The notes under the pieces are model-generated. The model did not search any database. It was not told the DNA's origin and was given only the letters and a program-made list of their open reading frames with translations. Below, piece by piece: positions 13,349 through 23,101 of a stretch of 64,000 nucleotides of DNA. The stretch's first letter is position 1; every line of letters begins with the position of its first letter. Source of the stretch: Serratia quinivorans. GTDB lineage: Bacteria; Pseudomonadota; Gammaproteobacteria; Enterobacterales; Enterobacteriaceae. Position numbers and translations under genes: made by a program. Where the stretch lies: assembly GCA_900457075.1 (NCBI GenBank), contig UGYN01000002.1, forward strand, positions 2,294,001-2,358,000, given 5' to 3'.

Positions 13349-13945
13349 TTATTGCAGTTGTGCCGCCAACAGTGGCCAGCGGCCATCGAATTCTTGCGTT
13401 GGGCGGTAGCGGAATTCGGAGCGCACATAGCGTGACAGCATGCCTTCACAAAACGCCAGTAACTGGCTGGCCAGCAGCGTTTCATCCACGATAAAGCCTT
13501 TGCCTTCCCGCAGTTTGCGTTCTTTCAACACCTGGCGCAGCTGCGCCTCGATGCGTTCAAACAGCTGGTTGATTCGCCCCTGTAGCCGATCCTGCTCAAA
13601 CATTAGTGCGTGGCCGGTCATGATACGTGTCAGGCCCGGGTTGCGTTCGGCAAACCCCAGCACCAGTAGCAGAATCAAACGCAGGCGGTTAAAGGTTTCT
13701 TTCTCATCCTGCAAGATCAGGTTGATGCGCGTGATCAGGCTGTCTTCAATGAACTCGATCAGACTGTCGAACATCCGTGTCTTACTGGGGAAGTGCCGGT
13801 ACAGTGCAGCTTCGGAGACTCCGACGTTAGCGGCAAGCTTAGCGGTGGTAATACGCTGGCTGCCGTCGCTGGATTCCAGCATTTGGGCTAACGCCTGCAG
13901 TATTTCTTCGCGCCGGTTCCTTTTGATTTTTTCTTTTTCTGCCAT
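13349..13945 (-). CDS. slmA: SlmA, nucleoid occlusion factor
   Basis: TetR-family DNA-binding protein that, bound to its sites on the chromosome, blocks FtsZ ring assembly over the nucleoid. 198 aa, the usual length. The N-terminal HTH is at about 10-70: [21 protein letters not shown] with [16 protein letters not shown] after it. The C-terminal all-helical dimer and FtsZ-binding domain follows. Here, as in E. coli, it lies between pyrE (convergent) and dut. Confidence 0.96.
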   Translation of the reverse strand: MAEKEKIKRNRREEILQALAQMLESSDGSQRITTAKLAANVGVSEAALYRHFPSKTRMFDSLIEFIEDSLITRINLILQDEKETFNRLRLILLLVLGFAERNPGLTRIMTGHALMFEQDRLQGRINQLFERIEAQLRQVLKERKLREGKGFIVDETLLASQLLAFCEGMLSRYVRSEFRYRPTQEFDGRWPLLAAQLQ

Positions 13946-14200
13946 GTCTGATTAGACCCTTGCTAAAACTGCTTAGACTTTCGAAAACCCGGGCATCGGC
14001 CGCTGCAGAGATTATCTCTGTGCGGCTTATGTGATGGCTTTTTTTACGATGCTGGGGTCAGCGGCCTTAACGACCTGTATTCTCCGCGCGTCCTGGTCTG
14101 CGCTGAAATCGTAGCCGGGCAAACCTTGCCGCAGAGCTGTCCTTCTCTCCGGTGTGGCAAGATTTCAGGCGACGTTTCCCTGTCGGCAATCGGGTATCGC

Positions 14201-14659
14201 TTAGTGGCGGCCGGAGTGGCCAAAACCACCGGCACCACGTTCGCTGCTGTCGAATTCTTCAACCAGATTGAACTCAGCTTGTACCACCGGCACAAATACC
14301 ATCTGCGCGATACGTTCGCCGGGTTCAATAGTGAAGGATTTTTGACCGCGGTTCCAGACGGAAACCATCAGTTGACCCTGATAATCGGAATCGATCAGGC
14401 CGACCAGGTTGCCCAGCACCACACCGTGTTTATGGCCCAGACCGGAACGTGGCAAGATCACTGCCGCAAGATCGGTATCAGCGATGTGAATAGCCAGGCC
14501 GGTAGGCAGCAGCTGGGTTTCACCCGGTGCCAGTTCAACGGCGCTGTCCAGGCAGGCGCGCAGATCGAGGCCTGCAGAGCCAGGGGTGGCGTAGGTCGGT
14601 AATGGGAAATCCTTGCCAATACGCGGGTCCAGGATTTTAACGTCGATTTTTTTCATCAT
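14201..14659 (-). CDS. dut: dUTP diphosphatase (dUTPase)
   Basis: Hydrolyses dUTP to dUMP and pyrophosphate, keeping uracil out of DNA and supplying dTMP synthesis. Homotrimeric and essential. 152 aa. The five dUTPase motifs are visible: [13 protein letters not shown] (I, about 25-37), [11 protein letters not shown] (II), [12 protein letters not shown] (III), [10 protein letters not shown] (IV) and the C-terminal arm [11 protein letters not shown] (V). The start overlaps the end of coaBC by 23 bp, so the two are translated from one transcript. Confidence 0.97.
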   Translation of the reverse strand: MMKKIDVKILDPRIGKDFPLPTYATPGSAGLDLRACLDSAVELAPGETQLLPTGLAIHIADTDLAAVILPRSGLGHKHGVVLGNLVGLIDSDYQGQLMVSVWNRGQKSFTIEPGERIAQMVFVPVVQAEFNLVEEFDSSERGAGGFGHSGRH

Positions 14660-15855
14660 AACGGCTGACTATCTCGTCTATTAAACGTTGGCCAAGGAGT
14701 GCCTTGTCGCTCAGCGCCAGGCGCTTTTCTCCATCCTGCCAAAAAAGGTGCAAGGCATTGGTGTCACTGTTAAACCCATGCTCTGCAAGCGATACATCAT
14801 TAGCGCAAATTAAATCCAGTTTCTTACGCGCCAGTTTTTGTCGCGCGTATTCTTCCACATTCTGGGTTTCGGCGGCAAACCCCACGACAAAGGGGCGCTT
14901 TTTCGTCATTGCGGCAACGCCGGCAACGATGTCGGGGTTTTTTTACCATTTTGAGGATGATTTCATCACCCTGTTTTTTTATTTTTTCATCGGAAATCTG
15001 TTCCGCACGGTAATCGGCTACTGCGGCGCAGGAAATAAAAATATCTTGCGCTGCGGCGCGCTGCTGTACCGCCTGCTCCATTTCCAACGCGCTGACGACG
15101 TCAACCCGGGTGACCCAGGGAGGGGTTGGCAGATTGACCGGCCCGGCTATCAACGTGACCTGTGCACCCCTGGCAGCGGCGGCGCGGGCGATGGCAAAAC
15201 CCATCTTGCCGGAGCTGTGATTGCTGATGAAACGTACCGGATCCAAGGCTTCACGCGTCGGGCCGGCGGTGAGCATAATCTTTAAATGTTGCAGATCTTG
15301 TGGTGCAGAGAAATGGCTGTTCGCCAGTTCGACAATTTCCAGCGGATCGAGCATGCGACCTGGGCCAACGTCACCGCAGGCCTGGCTGCCGCTGTCTGGC
15401 CCCCACAGCAGCATGCCGCGCGCCTGCAGAGTTTGCAGGTTGGCTTGGGTGGCGACGGCACGATACATCTGCTGGTTCATGGCGGGGGCTGCGGCAATGG
15501 GTGCCGCGGTGGCCAGGCAAACCGTGGTCAGCAGATCGTTGGCCATGCCGGCGGCGACGCGCGCCAGCAGATCGGCGGTGGCCGGAGCCAGGATCACCAG
15601 ATCTGCCCATTTACCGAGCTCGATATGGCCCATTGCCGCTTCGGCGGCGGGATCCAGCAGATCGTCTGAGACCGGATGGCCGGAAACGGCCTGCAGCGTC
15701 AGCGGCGTGATAAAGGCTTTCGCCGCGCTGGTCATTATCACACGCACTTCGGCGCCTCTGTCACGCAGGCGGCGTACCAGTTCTGGGCATTTGTATGCGG
15801 CGATGCCGCCACTGATGCCAAGCACAATATGTTTGCCGGAAAGTCCCGTCATCAT
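14637..15855 (-). CDS. coaBC: CoaBC (Dfp), phosphopantothenoylcysteine synthetase/decarboxylase, interrupted by a +1 frameshift
   Basis: Joins cysteine to 4'-phosphopantothenate, then decarboxylates the product, two steps of coenzyme A synthesis. The N-terminal flavin-dependent decarboxylase (about 1-190) has the [10 protein letters not shown] start and PAMNQQMY. The C-terminal CTP-dependent synthetase follows, with [24 protein letters not shown] cut by a domain linker. The frame breaks after ILKMVK at a run of seven T on the plus strand (14938-14944). Removing one T restores [14 protein letters not shown].. and runs on to the normal end SRYDEKNRR. The span is 3n+1 bases and would give 405 aa, the E. 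coli size. The gene is essential, so a sequence error is the likeliest cause. ATG at 15855 or 15852. Confidence 0.92.
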
Positions 15856-16035
15856 GATTGTCCGATTGAATCCGAAAGATGTGCCATTTTAGCATAACCG
15901 CCAGACAGGTGAGCGATTCCGCTGTGTCTGCAGTGCGTTACATTGTGCTTTGCGCAGTACTTCGCAATGTTATCAAACACCTGTCGTTGGCCTCTCCGCT
16001 GCGTGGCATGCTGTGGCGTTTTCAGGGAGGCGAAG

Positions 16036-16719
16036 ATGAGCAGTCAGGGAATCACCTTGTGGCCGGACACGCTGGCACCACGGGAGAAACTATTGTGTTA
16101 CGGAGCATCGGCACTGTCTGATGCGGAGCTGTTGGCCATTTTTCTGCGCACCGGTTTTCCGGGGGTGCACGTCATGCAACTGGCTGAACAGTTGTTGGAG
16201 CAGTTTGGCTCGTTGTATCACCTGATGTCGGCGGATCATTCGGTTTTTTGCAGCCACAAAGGGCTGGGCAACTCCAGCTATTCGCAACTGCAGGCGATTT
16301 CCGAGTTGGCGTTCCGCTTCTTTTCCAGCCATCTGGCGCAGGAAAATGCCATGCTTAACCCCAGGATGACCCAGCATTATTTGCAAAGTTTGCTGGTTCA
16401 TCATGAGCGGGAAGTGTTTTTGGTATTGTTTTTAGACAATCAGCACCGTGTTATTCGCCATCAGGAGATGTTTGCTGGTACCATCAGCAGCGTTGTCGTA
16501 TACCCGAGAGAAATTGTGCGTGAAGCGTTGAAGGCTAATGCGGCCGCCATTATTCTGGCGCATAATCACCCTTCGGGTAAGGCGGAACCCAGTCATGCCG
16601 ATCGTTTGATAACCGAGCAAGTGGTTAATGCCTGCCTGTTATTGGAAATCCGAGTGCTCGATCATTTGGTGATAGGTCGGGGTGAATGTGTCTCTTTTGC
16701 CGAGCGCGGATGGCTTTAA
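16036..16719 (+). CDS. radC: RadC (YicR) family JAB1/MPN protein
   Basis: 227 aa. The N-terminal helix-hairpin-helix-like region (about 1-95) is followed by a JAB1/MPN metalloprotease-like domain. The zinc signature is [17 protein letters not shown] near 170, that is H-x-H-x10-D. Despite the radC name the family's role in repair is unproven. An upstream in-frame start at 15943 would add 31 cysteine-rich residues unlike the family; the ATG at 16036 has the ribosome site GGGAGG and the usual N-terminus. It is divergent from coaBC and upstream of rpmBG, the conserved enterobacterial order. Confidence 0.92.
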   Translation: MSSQGITLWPDTLAPREKLLCYGASALSDAELLAIFLRTGFPGVHVMQLAEQLLEQFGSLYHLMSADHSVFCSHKGLGNSSYSQLQAISELAFRFFSSHLAQENAMLNPRMTQHYLQSLLVHHEREVFLVLFLDNQHRVIRHQEMFAGTISSVVVYPREIVREALKANAAAIILAHNHPSGKAEPSHADRLITEQVVNACLLLEIRVLDHLVIGRGECVSFAERGWL

Positions 16720-16763
16720 GCGATTTTTTCGCGATCCTTCTGGGATCTTTAGCTGTTCGGGAC

Positions 16764-16792
16764 TTGAGCACTTACGCTTCAGAGCGTATACT
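16764..16792 (+). promoter_or_regulatory. Predicted sigma70 promoter of rpmBG
   Basis: TTGAGC (16764-16769), a 17 bp spacer, then TATACT (16787-16792). It lies just after radC. Transcription would start near 16799, giving a leader of about 185 nt before rpmB that contains the inverted repeat at 16825-16916. Confidence 0.65.
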
Positions 16793-16824
16793 ACGCCACC
16801 TTTGAGAATCTTGGGTTTGGCGTA

Positions 16825-16916
16825 AGAGCCTATCTCAGCAGGTTTCCAACCTGATGTGTGGTTTCTAACCTGATGACGAGAGTCTCCTCAGTATGAAGTT
16901 TGCTGAGATGGGCTCT
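16825..16916. repeat. 92 bp imperfect inverted repeat in the rpmB leader
   Basis: The 16 bp arms at 16825-16840 (AGAGCCTATCTCAGCA) and 16901-16916 (TGCTGAGATGGGCTCT) are complementary with one G-U-compatible mismatch. They enclose about 60 bases that include a smaller hairpin (CAGGTT-TCC-AACCTG) and a second TCTAACCTGATG copy. It could be a small mobile repeat (MITE-like) or a structured mRNA leader. Flanking promoter and rpmB look normal. Confidence 0.6.
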
Positions 16917-16961
16917 AAAAGCCTGACGAGGCGGCCATACTCTATACGAAGCTCGAGCTGA

Positions 16962-17398
<437 letters not shown>

Positions 17399-17414
17399 TT
17401 TTAGTGGATTAATA

Positions 17415-17440
17415 AAAACCCGGCTCAGGCCGGGTTTTTT
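17415..17440 (+). terminator. Rho-independent terminator of rpmBG
   Basis: Stem AAAACCCGGC/GCCGGGTTTT with a four-base loop and a T-tract, 17 bp after the rpmG stop codon. Confidence 0.9.
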
Positions 17441-17477
17441 GCATTCTAAAGGTAGAAAACCGACAGGAGAGCGCCAG

Positions 17478-18287
17478 ATGCCTGAATTACCAGAAGTTGA
17501 AACCAGCCGCCGCGGTATTGAACCTTACCTGGTTGGCCATAGTATTCAATATGCGGTGGTACGCAATGCACGCCTGCGCTGGCCGGTCTCCGAGCAAATT
17601 CTGGCGTTGAGCGACCAGCCGGTACTCAGCGTACAGCGTCGCGCCAAGTATCTGCTGATTGAACTGGCTAGCGGCTGGATTATCGTCCATCTGGGGATGT
17701 CAGGCAGTCTGCGGATGTTGGCGGAGGAAACCGAGGCTGGAAAGCACGACCACGTCGATCTGGTGATCAGCAATGGCATGACGCTACGTTATACCGACCC
17801 GCGCCGTTTTGGTGCCTGGCTATGGTGTGACGATCTGGCGACCAGCAATGTGCTGGCTCACCTTGGACCGGAACCCTTGAGTGAAGCCTTTACCGGTGCC
17901 TACCTGTACGAAAAATCACGCAACAAGCGGACGCTGATCAAACCCTGGTTGATGGATAACAAGCTGGTGGTGGGCGTGGGCAATATCTACGCCAGTGAAT
18001 CGTTGTTTACCGCCGGGATCCTGCCTGACCGGCCTGCAGGCTCGCTGAGCAAGGTGGAGGCCGAAGTTTTGGTGGCAACCATTAAGGCGGTATTGCTGCG
18101 TTCGATTGAGCAGGGCGGTACCACGCTGCGTGATTTCTTGCAGTCGGACGGCAAGCCGGGTTATTTTGCGCAGGAACTGCAGGTGTATGGGCGAGCGGGT
18201 GAGCCTTGCCGCGCGTGCGGCACGCCGATCGAGTCCGCCAAGCACGGGCAGCGCAGCACTTTCTTCTGCCCACGCTGCCAGCGCTGA
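17478..18287 (+). CDS. mutM: Formamidopyrimidine-DNA glycosylase (MutM/Fpg)
   Basis: Removes 8-oxoguanine and formamidopyrimidines from DNA and cleaves the abasic site. 269 aa, the E. coli length. The mature N-terminus PELPEVE provides the catalytic Pro2 and Glu3, and the conserved lysine is in RRAKYLL near 57. [14 protein letters not shown] (H2TH region) is near 160, and the C-terminal zinc finger is CRACGTPI...FFCPRCQR. I preferred 17478 to an in-frame start 39 bp upstream because Pro must be residue 2. It is convergent with coaD, which ends directly next to it. Confidence 0.98.
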   Translation: MPELPEVETSRRGIEPYLVGHSIQYAVVRNARLRWPVSEQILALSDQPVLSVQRRAKYLLIELASGWIIVHLGMSGSLRMLAEETEAGKHDHVDLVISNGMTLRYTDPRRFGAWLWCDDLATSNVLAHLGPEPLSEAFTGAYLYEKSRNKRTLIKPWLMDNKLVVGVGNIYASESLFTAGILPDRPAGSLSKVEAEVLVATIKAVLLRSIEQGGTTLRDFLQSDGKPGYFAQELQVYGRAGEPCRACGTPIESAKHGQRSTFFCPRCQR

Positions 18288-18776
<489 letters not shown>

Positions 18777-19550
18777 TCACTTCTCTGAAAAGTTGCGGCC
18801 CAATGCCCAGAGTGCGGCATATTTATTGAAAGTATATTGCGCGTTGACCACGGCTAACAGCAACCCCTGTTTACCGTCCAGAAAGCCGGCACGCAGCAGC
18901 CAGGTTTTGCAGAAGGCACCCAGAGTGTGGGTCAGTATCGAGAGATAGCCGCAGCGCTTGCCGGCCTGGTGGCGTTGATTAGCCCATTCTTCGGCATAAC
19001 GTAGCTGTTTGCGCTGGAAGGCAAAAAAGTCGCGACAGGTCAGATGCAGTAGATCGCCGTTAAGCGGCACCACTTTCGCCCCGTTGGTATTGAGCGACTC
19101 ATGCACCAGATTGTCGTTATAGCGATAGCGCTGGTTGGCGTACAACCGGTTGACGCGATCCGGGTACCAGCCGCTGTGACGCATAAAACGCCCGAGGAAC
19201 AGGTTGCGGCGTGCGCAGCTGTAGACTTGATTATCGTCCGGTGCAGTCAACGTTTGTTCAATTGACTGGCGCAGTTCCGGGGTAACGCGTTCGTCGGCGT
19301 CGATCATCAGAATATAGTCGTGGCTGGCGTAACTCTGAGCCAGTTGGCGTTGTTTGCCAAATCCCTGCCAGTCGACGTGGGTGAATACTTTGGCGCCCAA
19401 ACTTTCGGCCACGGCGACGCTGTCATCCTGACTGCCTGAGTCGAGCATGACGATTTCGTCTGCCCAGGCTACGGATTGCAGACAATCCGGCAGCAGCCCG
19501 GCTTCGTTCTTGGCGATAATCACCACCGACAGACTTTTGCGCGCGCTCAC
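18777..19550 (-). CDS. waaE: WaaE (KdtX), LPS inner-core beta-1,4-glucosyltransferase
   Basis: Family 2 glycosyltransferase of 257 aa. By homology to WaaE of Klebsiella and Serratia it adds glucose to heptose I of the LPS inner core at the cytoplasmic face of the inner membrane. The GT2 fold begins [26 protein letters not shown] and MIDADERVT supply nucleotide-sugar and metal contacts (D-x-D type). It lies directly between waaA (ends 1 bp away) and coaD (3 bp), so the three form one operon. E. coli K-12 has no functional equivalent there, which helps place the organism. Confidence 0.92.
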   Translation of the reverse strand: MSARKSLSVVIIAKNEAGLLPDCLQSVAWADEIVMLDSGSQDDSVAVAESLGAKVFTHVDWQGFGKQRQLAQSYASHDYILMIDADERVTPELRQSIEQTLTAPDDNQVYSCARRNLFLGRFMRHSGWYPDRVNRLYANQRYRYNDNLVHESLNTNGAKVVPLNGDLLHLTCRDFFAFQRKQLRYAEEWANQRHQAGKRCGYLSILTHTLGAFCKTWLLRAGFLDGKQGLLLAVVNAQYTFNKYAALWALGRNFSEK

Positions 19551-20828
19551 TTAATGACTCCGGGGCGGCAGATGCGGTTCTAACAATTGCAGCAGGCGCT
19601 GCAGCGCTCCCTGGTTTTGATACAGCACTTCTACCGCGTGGCGGCCGTAATAGCGGCGATAGTCTTCGTCGGTGAGCAGCGTAGCCACTTCTTTGACCAG
19701 CGAATCTTCATCGGTCACGGTGATCAGACCTTCGGCCTGTGACAGCTTGGCGCAGATATCCTTGAAGTTGAAAATATGTGGCCCCATCAGCACCGGGATG
19801 GCGTGCGCAGCAGCTTCCAGCGGGTTATGTCCACCGCGCTCCACCAGGCTGCCGCCAACGAAGGCCAGATCGGCAATGCCGTACAGCAGCATCAGTTCGC
19901 CCATGGTATCGCCGATCACCACCTGGGTACCGCCGGAAGGAATTTCACCACTGCTGCGCAGGGTGTAGCTGAAGCCGGCTTTTTGCACCAGCTCTTTGGC
20001 CGTAGCGAAGCGTTCCGGGTGACGTGGCACCAGGATCAGCAGCAGGTCAGGGTGTTTTTCCAGTAGCTTACGGTGCGCGGCCAGCAGAATGCTTTCTTCA
20101 CCTTCGTGGGTGCTGGTGGCGATCCACACCGGGCGACGCGGCGCCCATTGGCGGCGTAACGTGATTGCACGCGCAGCCAGCTCAGGCGTAACGGAAATAT
20201 CGAATTTCAGGCTGCCGGTTACAGTCAGTTGTGAGCGTTTCAGGCCAAGTTCGACAAAACGTTCGCCATCTTCCTGATTTTGCGCGGCGATCAACGTAAT
20301 ACGGCGCAGCATATCGCGGACAAAACCGCCGATTTTTTTATAGCCTGCAGCAGAGCGGGCGGAAAGTCGGGCGTTGGCAATGACCAGAGGGATCTGGCGC
20401 TGATGCAGGGCGTTAATCAGATTGGGCCACAGCTCGGTTTCCATGATGATGACCAGCTTGGGGTTCACCTGATCCAGAAAACGATGCATCGAGCCTGGCA
20501 GGTCGTAAGGGAGATAAACATGATGAACGTCTTTACCGAAGGCGGACTGCACGCGTTCTGAACCAGTCGGCGTCATGGTGGTCACAGTAATCGGTAAATA
20601 GGGGTAGCGGTGGCGCAGTGCGCGGACCAACGGGATGGCCGCCAGCGTTTCACCCACGGAGACGGAGTGCAGCATGATGCCACCCGGTACGACTTTTCCG
20701 GCGCAGAATCCATAGCGTTCTGCCCAGCGTTTACGGTAGGCTGGAGCTTTGCGGCTGCGCAACAGTAAGCGGAGCCAGATCAGGGGTTGGATGAGGTAGA
20801 GTAGTACCTGATATAAACGCAGCAACAT
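19551..20828 (-). CDS. waaA: Kdo transferase (WaaA/KdtA)
   Basis: Adds Kdo residues from CMP-Kdo to lipid IVA, the first and essential step of LPS core assembly. 425 aa, GT30 family. An N-terminal membrane anchor (LLRLYQVLLYLIQPLIWLRL) is followed by the acceptor-binding half, with SVGETLAAIPL (catalytic Glu about 60) and TTMTPTGSERVQ. The donor-binding half has FVGGSLVERGGHNPLEAAAH near 310. First gene of waaA-waaE-coaD; divergent from the GT9 gene. Confidence 0.97.
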   Translation of the reverse strand: MLLRLYQVLLYLIQPLIWLRLLLRSRKAPAYRKRWAERYGFCAGKVVPGGIMLHSVSVGETLAAIPLVRALRHRYPYLPITVTTMTPTGSERVQSAFGKDVHHVYLPYDLPGSMHRFLDQVNPKLVIIMETELWPNLINALHQRQIPLVIANARLSARSAAGYKKIGGFVRDMLRRITLIAAQNQEDGERFVELGLKRSQLTVTGSLKFDISVTPELAARAITLRRQWAPRRPVWIATSTHEGEESILLAAHRKLLEKHPDLLLILVPRHPERFATAKELVQKAGFSYTLRSSGEIPSGGTQVVIGDTMGELMLLYGIADLAFVGGSLVERGGHNPLEAAAHAIPVLMGPHIFNFKDICAKLSQAEGLITVTDEDSLVKEVATLLTDEDYRRYYGRHAVEVLYQNQGALQRLLQLLEPHLPPRSH

Positions 20829-20953
20829 TCTATCAATTTCATTTATATGGGTTATTCAGAATAGTACCATAACTGGAAGGGAAAGGCGCTAATTTGGTAA
20901 CCTTGGGTGTCAGTTTCAGACAACAGGCGAGAGATTTCGCTGATAGGCTTGGA

Positions 20954-21968
20954 ATGAAGAATATTTTAATTATTCGCCGTGACAATATTGGCGATCTTGT
21001 TTGTACCACTCCGCTGATCGAAGGGGTGAAAATTGCCTATCCGGATGCCAAACTTTATCTGTTAATCAATAAAGTCAGTCAGGATGTTGTTAAAAATAAC
21101 CCGCACCTTGAAAAGGTCTTCGTCTATAAAAAGGCAAAGCACAAGGCGAAAAATGAAACCACATTGGGGGTTTATTTCGAACGCCTGATGATTTTTCTTA
21201 AACTGCGTAAAATAAAATTTGATGCGGCGATCCTGGCCAACCCGGTTCCCTGCAAGTACAGCCTGCGATTGGCAAAAATGGCGGGGATCGGCAATATTAT
21301 TGGTGCAGATTTGGGTACGCCTGAGATTCATCATCCTTTTCGTAAGGAGAATTTCAGCGGCAAGCATCAGGTAGAGCACACCTACAGCTACCTTTCGGCG
21401 ATTACCGACCAGCGTATTCCCATCCCCCCCGGTGCGGGTGTACCTGACGGCTGAAGAGCGCCAGCAGGCGGCGCAGCGTTTGCAACAATGCCTGCCGCCG
21501 GTCGAGCGAGTTTTCGCGGTTCATATCAGCAGTCGCAGCCCTAAACGGCGTTGGCCGATCGAGCGCTATGCCGAAATTATCAACCGCTTACTCGCCGAAC
21601 AGAATACGGCGATACTGATTTTCTGGTCGCCTCAGGGCACGCTAACGCCGGATGATGTCGGCGATCAGAAACGCGCAGAGCAGTTGTTGGCGTTATGTCA
21701 GAGTGAGCGCGTGGCGCTGTACCCAACGGCGTCGGTGCGTGAACTGCTGGCCGGTTTTGATTTATGCGACAGAGTGCTGTGCAGCGATGGCGGGCAGATG
21801 CATCTGGCGGCGGCGTTGAATAAAGATATGGTGGTGTTCTTTGGCGATACGGATAAAGAATCCTGGCATCCATGGTCTGGACGCTATCAGATTCTGCAAA
21901 CCGAATCGGGCGACTGTATTGATGTTCCTGTGGAAGACGTCTGGCAAAAAATACAGACACTAAATTAA
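20954..21968 (+). CDS. GT9 heptosyltransferase-family LPS protein, interrupted by a +1 frameshift
   Basis: Glycosyltransferase family 9 gene of the core locus; the sugar and linkage cannot be read from the sequence. The N-terminal half starts MKNILIIRRDNIGDLVCTTP, typical of ADP-heptose transferases. The C-terminal half has the donor-site region CSDGGQMHLAAALNKDMVVFFG. The frame breaks after TDQRIPIPP at a run of seven C (21424-21430). Deleting one C continues as VRVYLTAEERQQ and gives about 337 aa over a 3n+1 base span. As written the first part ends at a TGA near 21452, so the protein would lack the donor-binding half. The 5' half looks more AT-rich than the 3' half. Start ATG 20954; 20894 would add 20 atypical residues. 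Confidence 0.8.
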
Positions 21969-21974
21969 TTAACT

Positions 21975-22009
21975 ATAAGGCAGGGATCCCCTGCCTTATT
22001 TATTTTTTT
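21975..22009. terminator. Terminator between the GT9 gene and wabH
   Basis: Perfect inverted repeat ATAAGGCAGG/CCTGCCTTAT followed on the plus strand by a T-rich tract. It terminates the GT9 gene and overlaps the stop codon of the convergent wabH-like gene. Confidence 0.85.
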
Positions 22010-23099
22010 TGAGTGCCAGGTATTGCTGACAAATAGGCTCTAGTCCATAGCTCAACAGTTGTTGGTAATTAATCTCTGGTGGGTTGGCATAAATGTCTGC
22101 CATTTTCTCCGCCAGTGATTTTTCATTAAGTTCCGCCAGTGCGTTATCCATTCCCGCTTTTTCCAGAATTTCCGCAGGCCCGCCGGGGCAACGGGTGCTG
22201 ACCACCGGAGTACCACAGAGTAGCGCTTCCACCAGCACGTTACCAAAGCCTTCGCTGTCGGAGCTTAGTACCAGCAGTGATGCGTGCCGAATAAACGGGT
22301 AGGGATTGGCCTGAAAGCCGAGGAACAGTACTCGATCTGCGATACCCAACTGGTTTGCCAGTTGTTTCACTTCCTCTACGTTGGCTTCGCTGCCGGTGCC
22401 GATCAGCGCCAGCGGGGCTTGTATGCCCGATTGGGCATAGGCCTTCAACAGCCGATCGTGCCGTTTGTGCGGATGAAACCGTCCGACGTGTACCAGATAA
22501 TCTTTGCCTGCCAGCTCACAGGGTTCCGCCGCCTGCTGCTCGATGGCGGCAATATCAAACGGATTATTGATCACCGCCAATCGGTTTGGGCGGATCGGCA
22601 AGTTCTGCTGCAAGTCGTTGCCCACGGCTTGTGAGACGGCAACGATATTCCTGCCCTGGTAAACCTGGGTGATTTTCCGTTGTTTCAGCCAACGATCCAG
22701 CCCCTTGCGGTGGCCCAGATAGGAGGTCGACAGGATACCGTGAATGCAGAACCACAGGCGGTCTGACGTGAGCAACTTGCTGCAGCTGACGATGCGATCG
22801 GTTTTATGCAGGTTGGAGAACACCAAATCATAGGCACCCTGTTGGCGCTCATTATCGGCGATCGCCCGATCCAATGCGGCGGCGCGGCGCGACAGTTCGG
22901 TCAGTTTGCGCCATGGTGAGCGGCTATGGTCTGCGACCACCTGATAGTGAATGCCGGCGGGAATTGGATAGTTACAGACGTCGCGCAATGAAATCAGGCT
23001 GACGTCATGACCCATTTGCTGCATTCCCTGGCACAGGGTCAGCACCACTTTTTCGGCGCCTCCGCCAGGCAGGCCGTCGATAATCATCAGAATACGCAT
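21996..23099 (-). CDS. wabH: GT4 glycosyltransferase, WabH-like (outer-core GlcNAc transferase)
   Basis: Family 4 glycosyltransferase of 367 aa with a GT-B fold. The N-terminal glycine-rich loop GLPGGGAEKVVLTL accepts the substrate. The C-terminal donor domain has YLVHVGRFHPHKRHD and the E-x7-E-like signature SSDSEGFGNVLVEALLCGTP near 290. In Klebsiella and Serratia core loci the GT4 next to wabG is WabH, which adds GlcNAc to the GalA of the outer core; the WabN deacetylase then acts on that GlcNAc. Both neighbours are present here, so I favour WabH. The sugar specificity is inference. Confidence 0.7.
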   Translation of the reverse strand: MRILMIIDGLPGGGAEKVVLTLCQGMQQMGHDVSLISLRDVCNYPIPAGIHYQVVADHSRSPWRKLTELSRRAAALDRAIADNERQQGAYDLVFSNLHKTDRIVSCSKLLTSDRLWFCIHGILSTSYLGHRKGLDRWLKQRKITQVYQGRNIVAVSQAVGNDLQQNLPIRPNRLAVINNPFDIAAIEQQAAEPCELAGKDYLVHVGRFHPHKRHDRLLKAYAQSGIQAPLALIGTGSEANVEEVKQLANQLGIADRVLFLGFQANPYPFIRHASLLVLSSDSEGFGNVLVEALLCGTPVVSTRCPGGPAEILEKAGMDNALAELNEKSLAEKMADIYANPPEINYQQLLSYGLEPICQQYLALKKNK

Positions 23100-23101
23100 A
23101 G

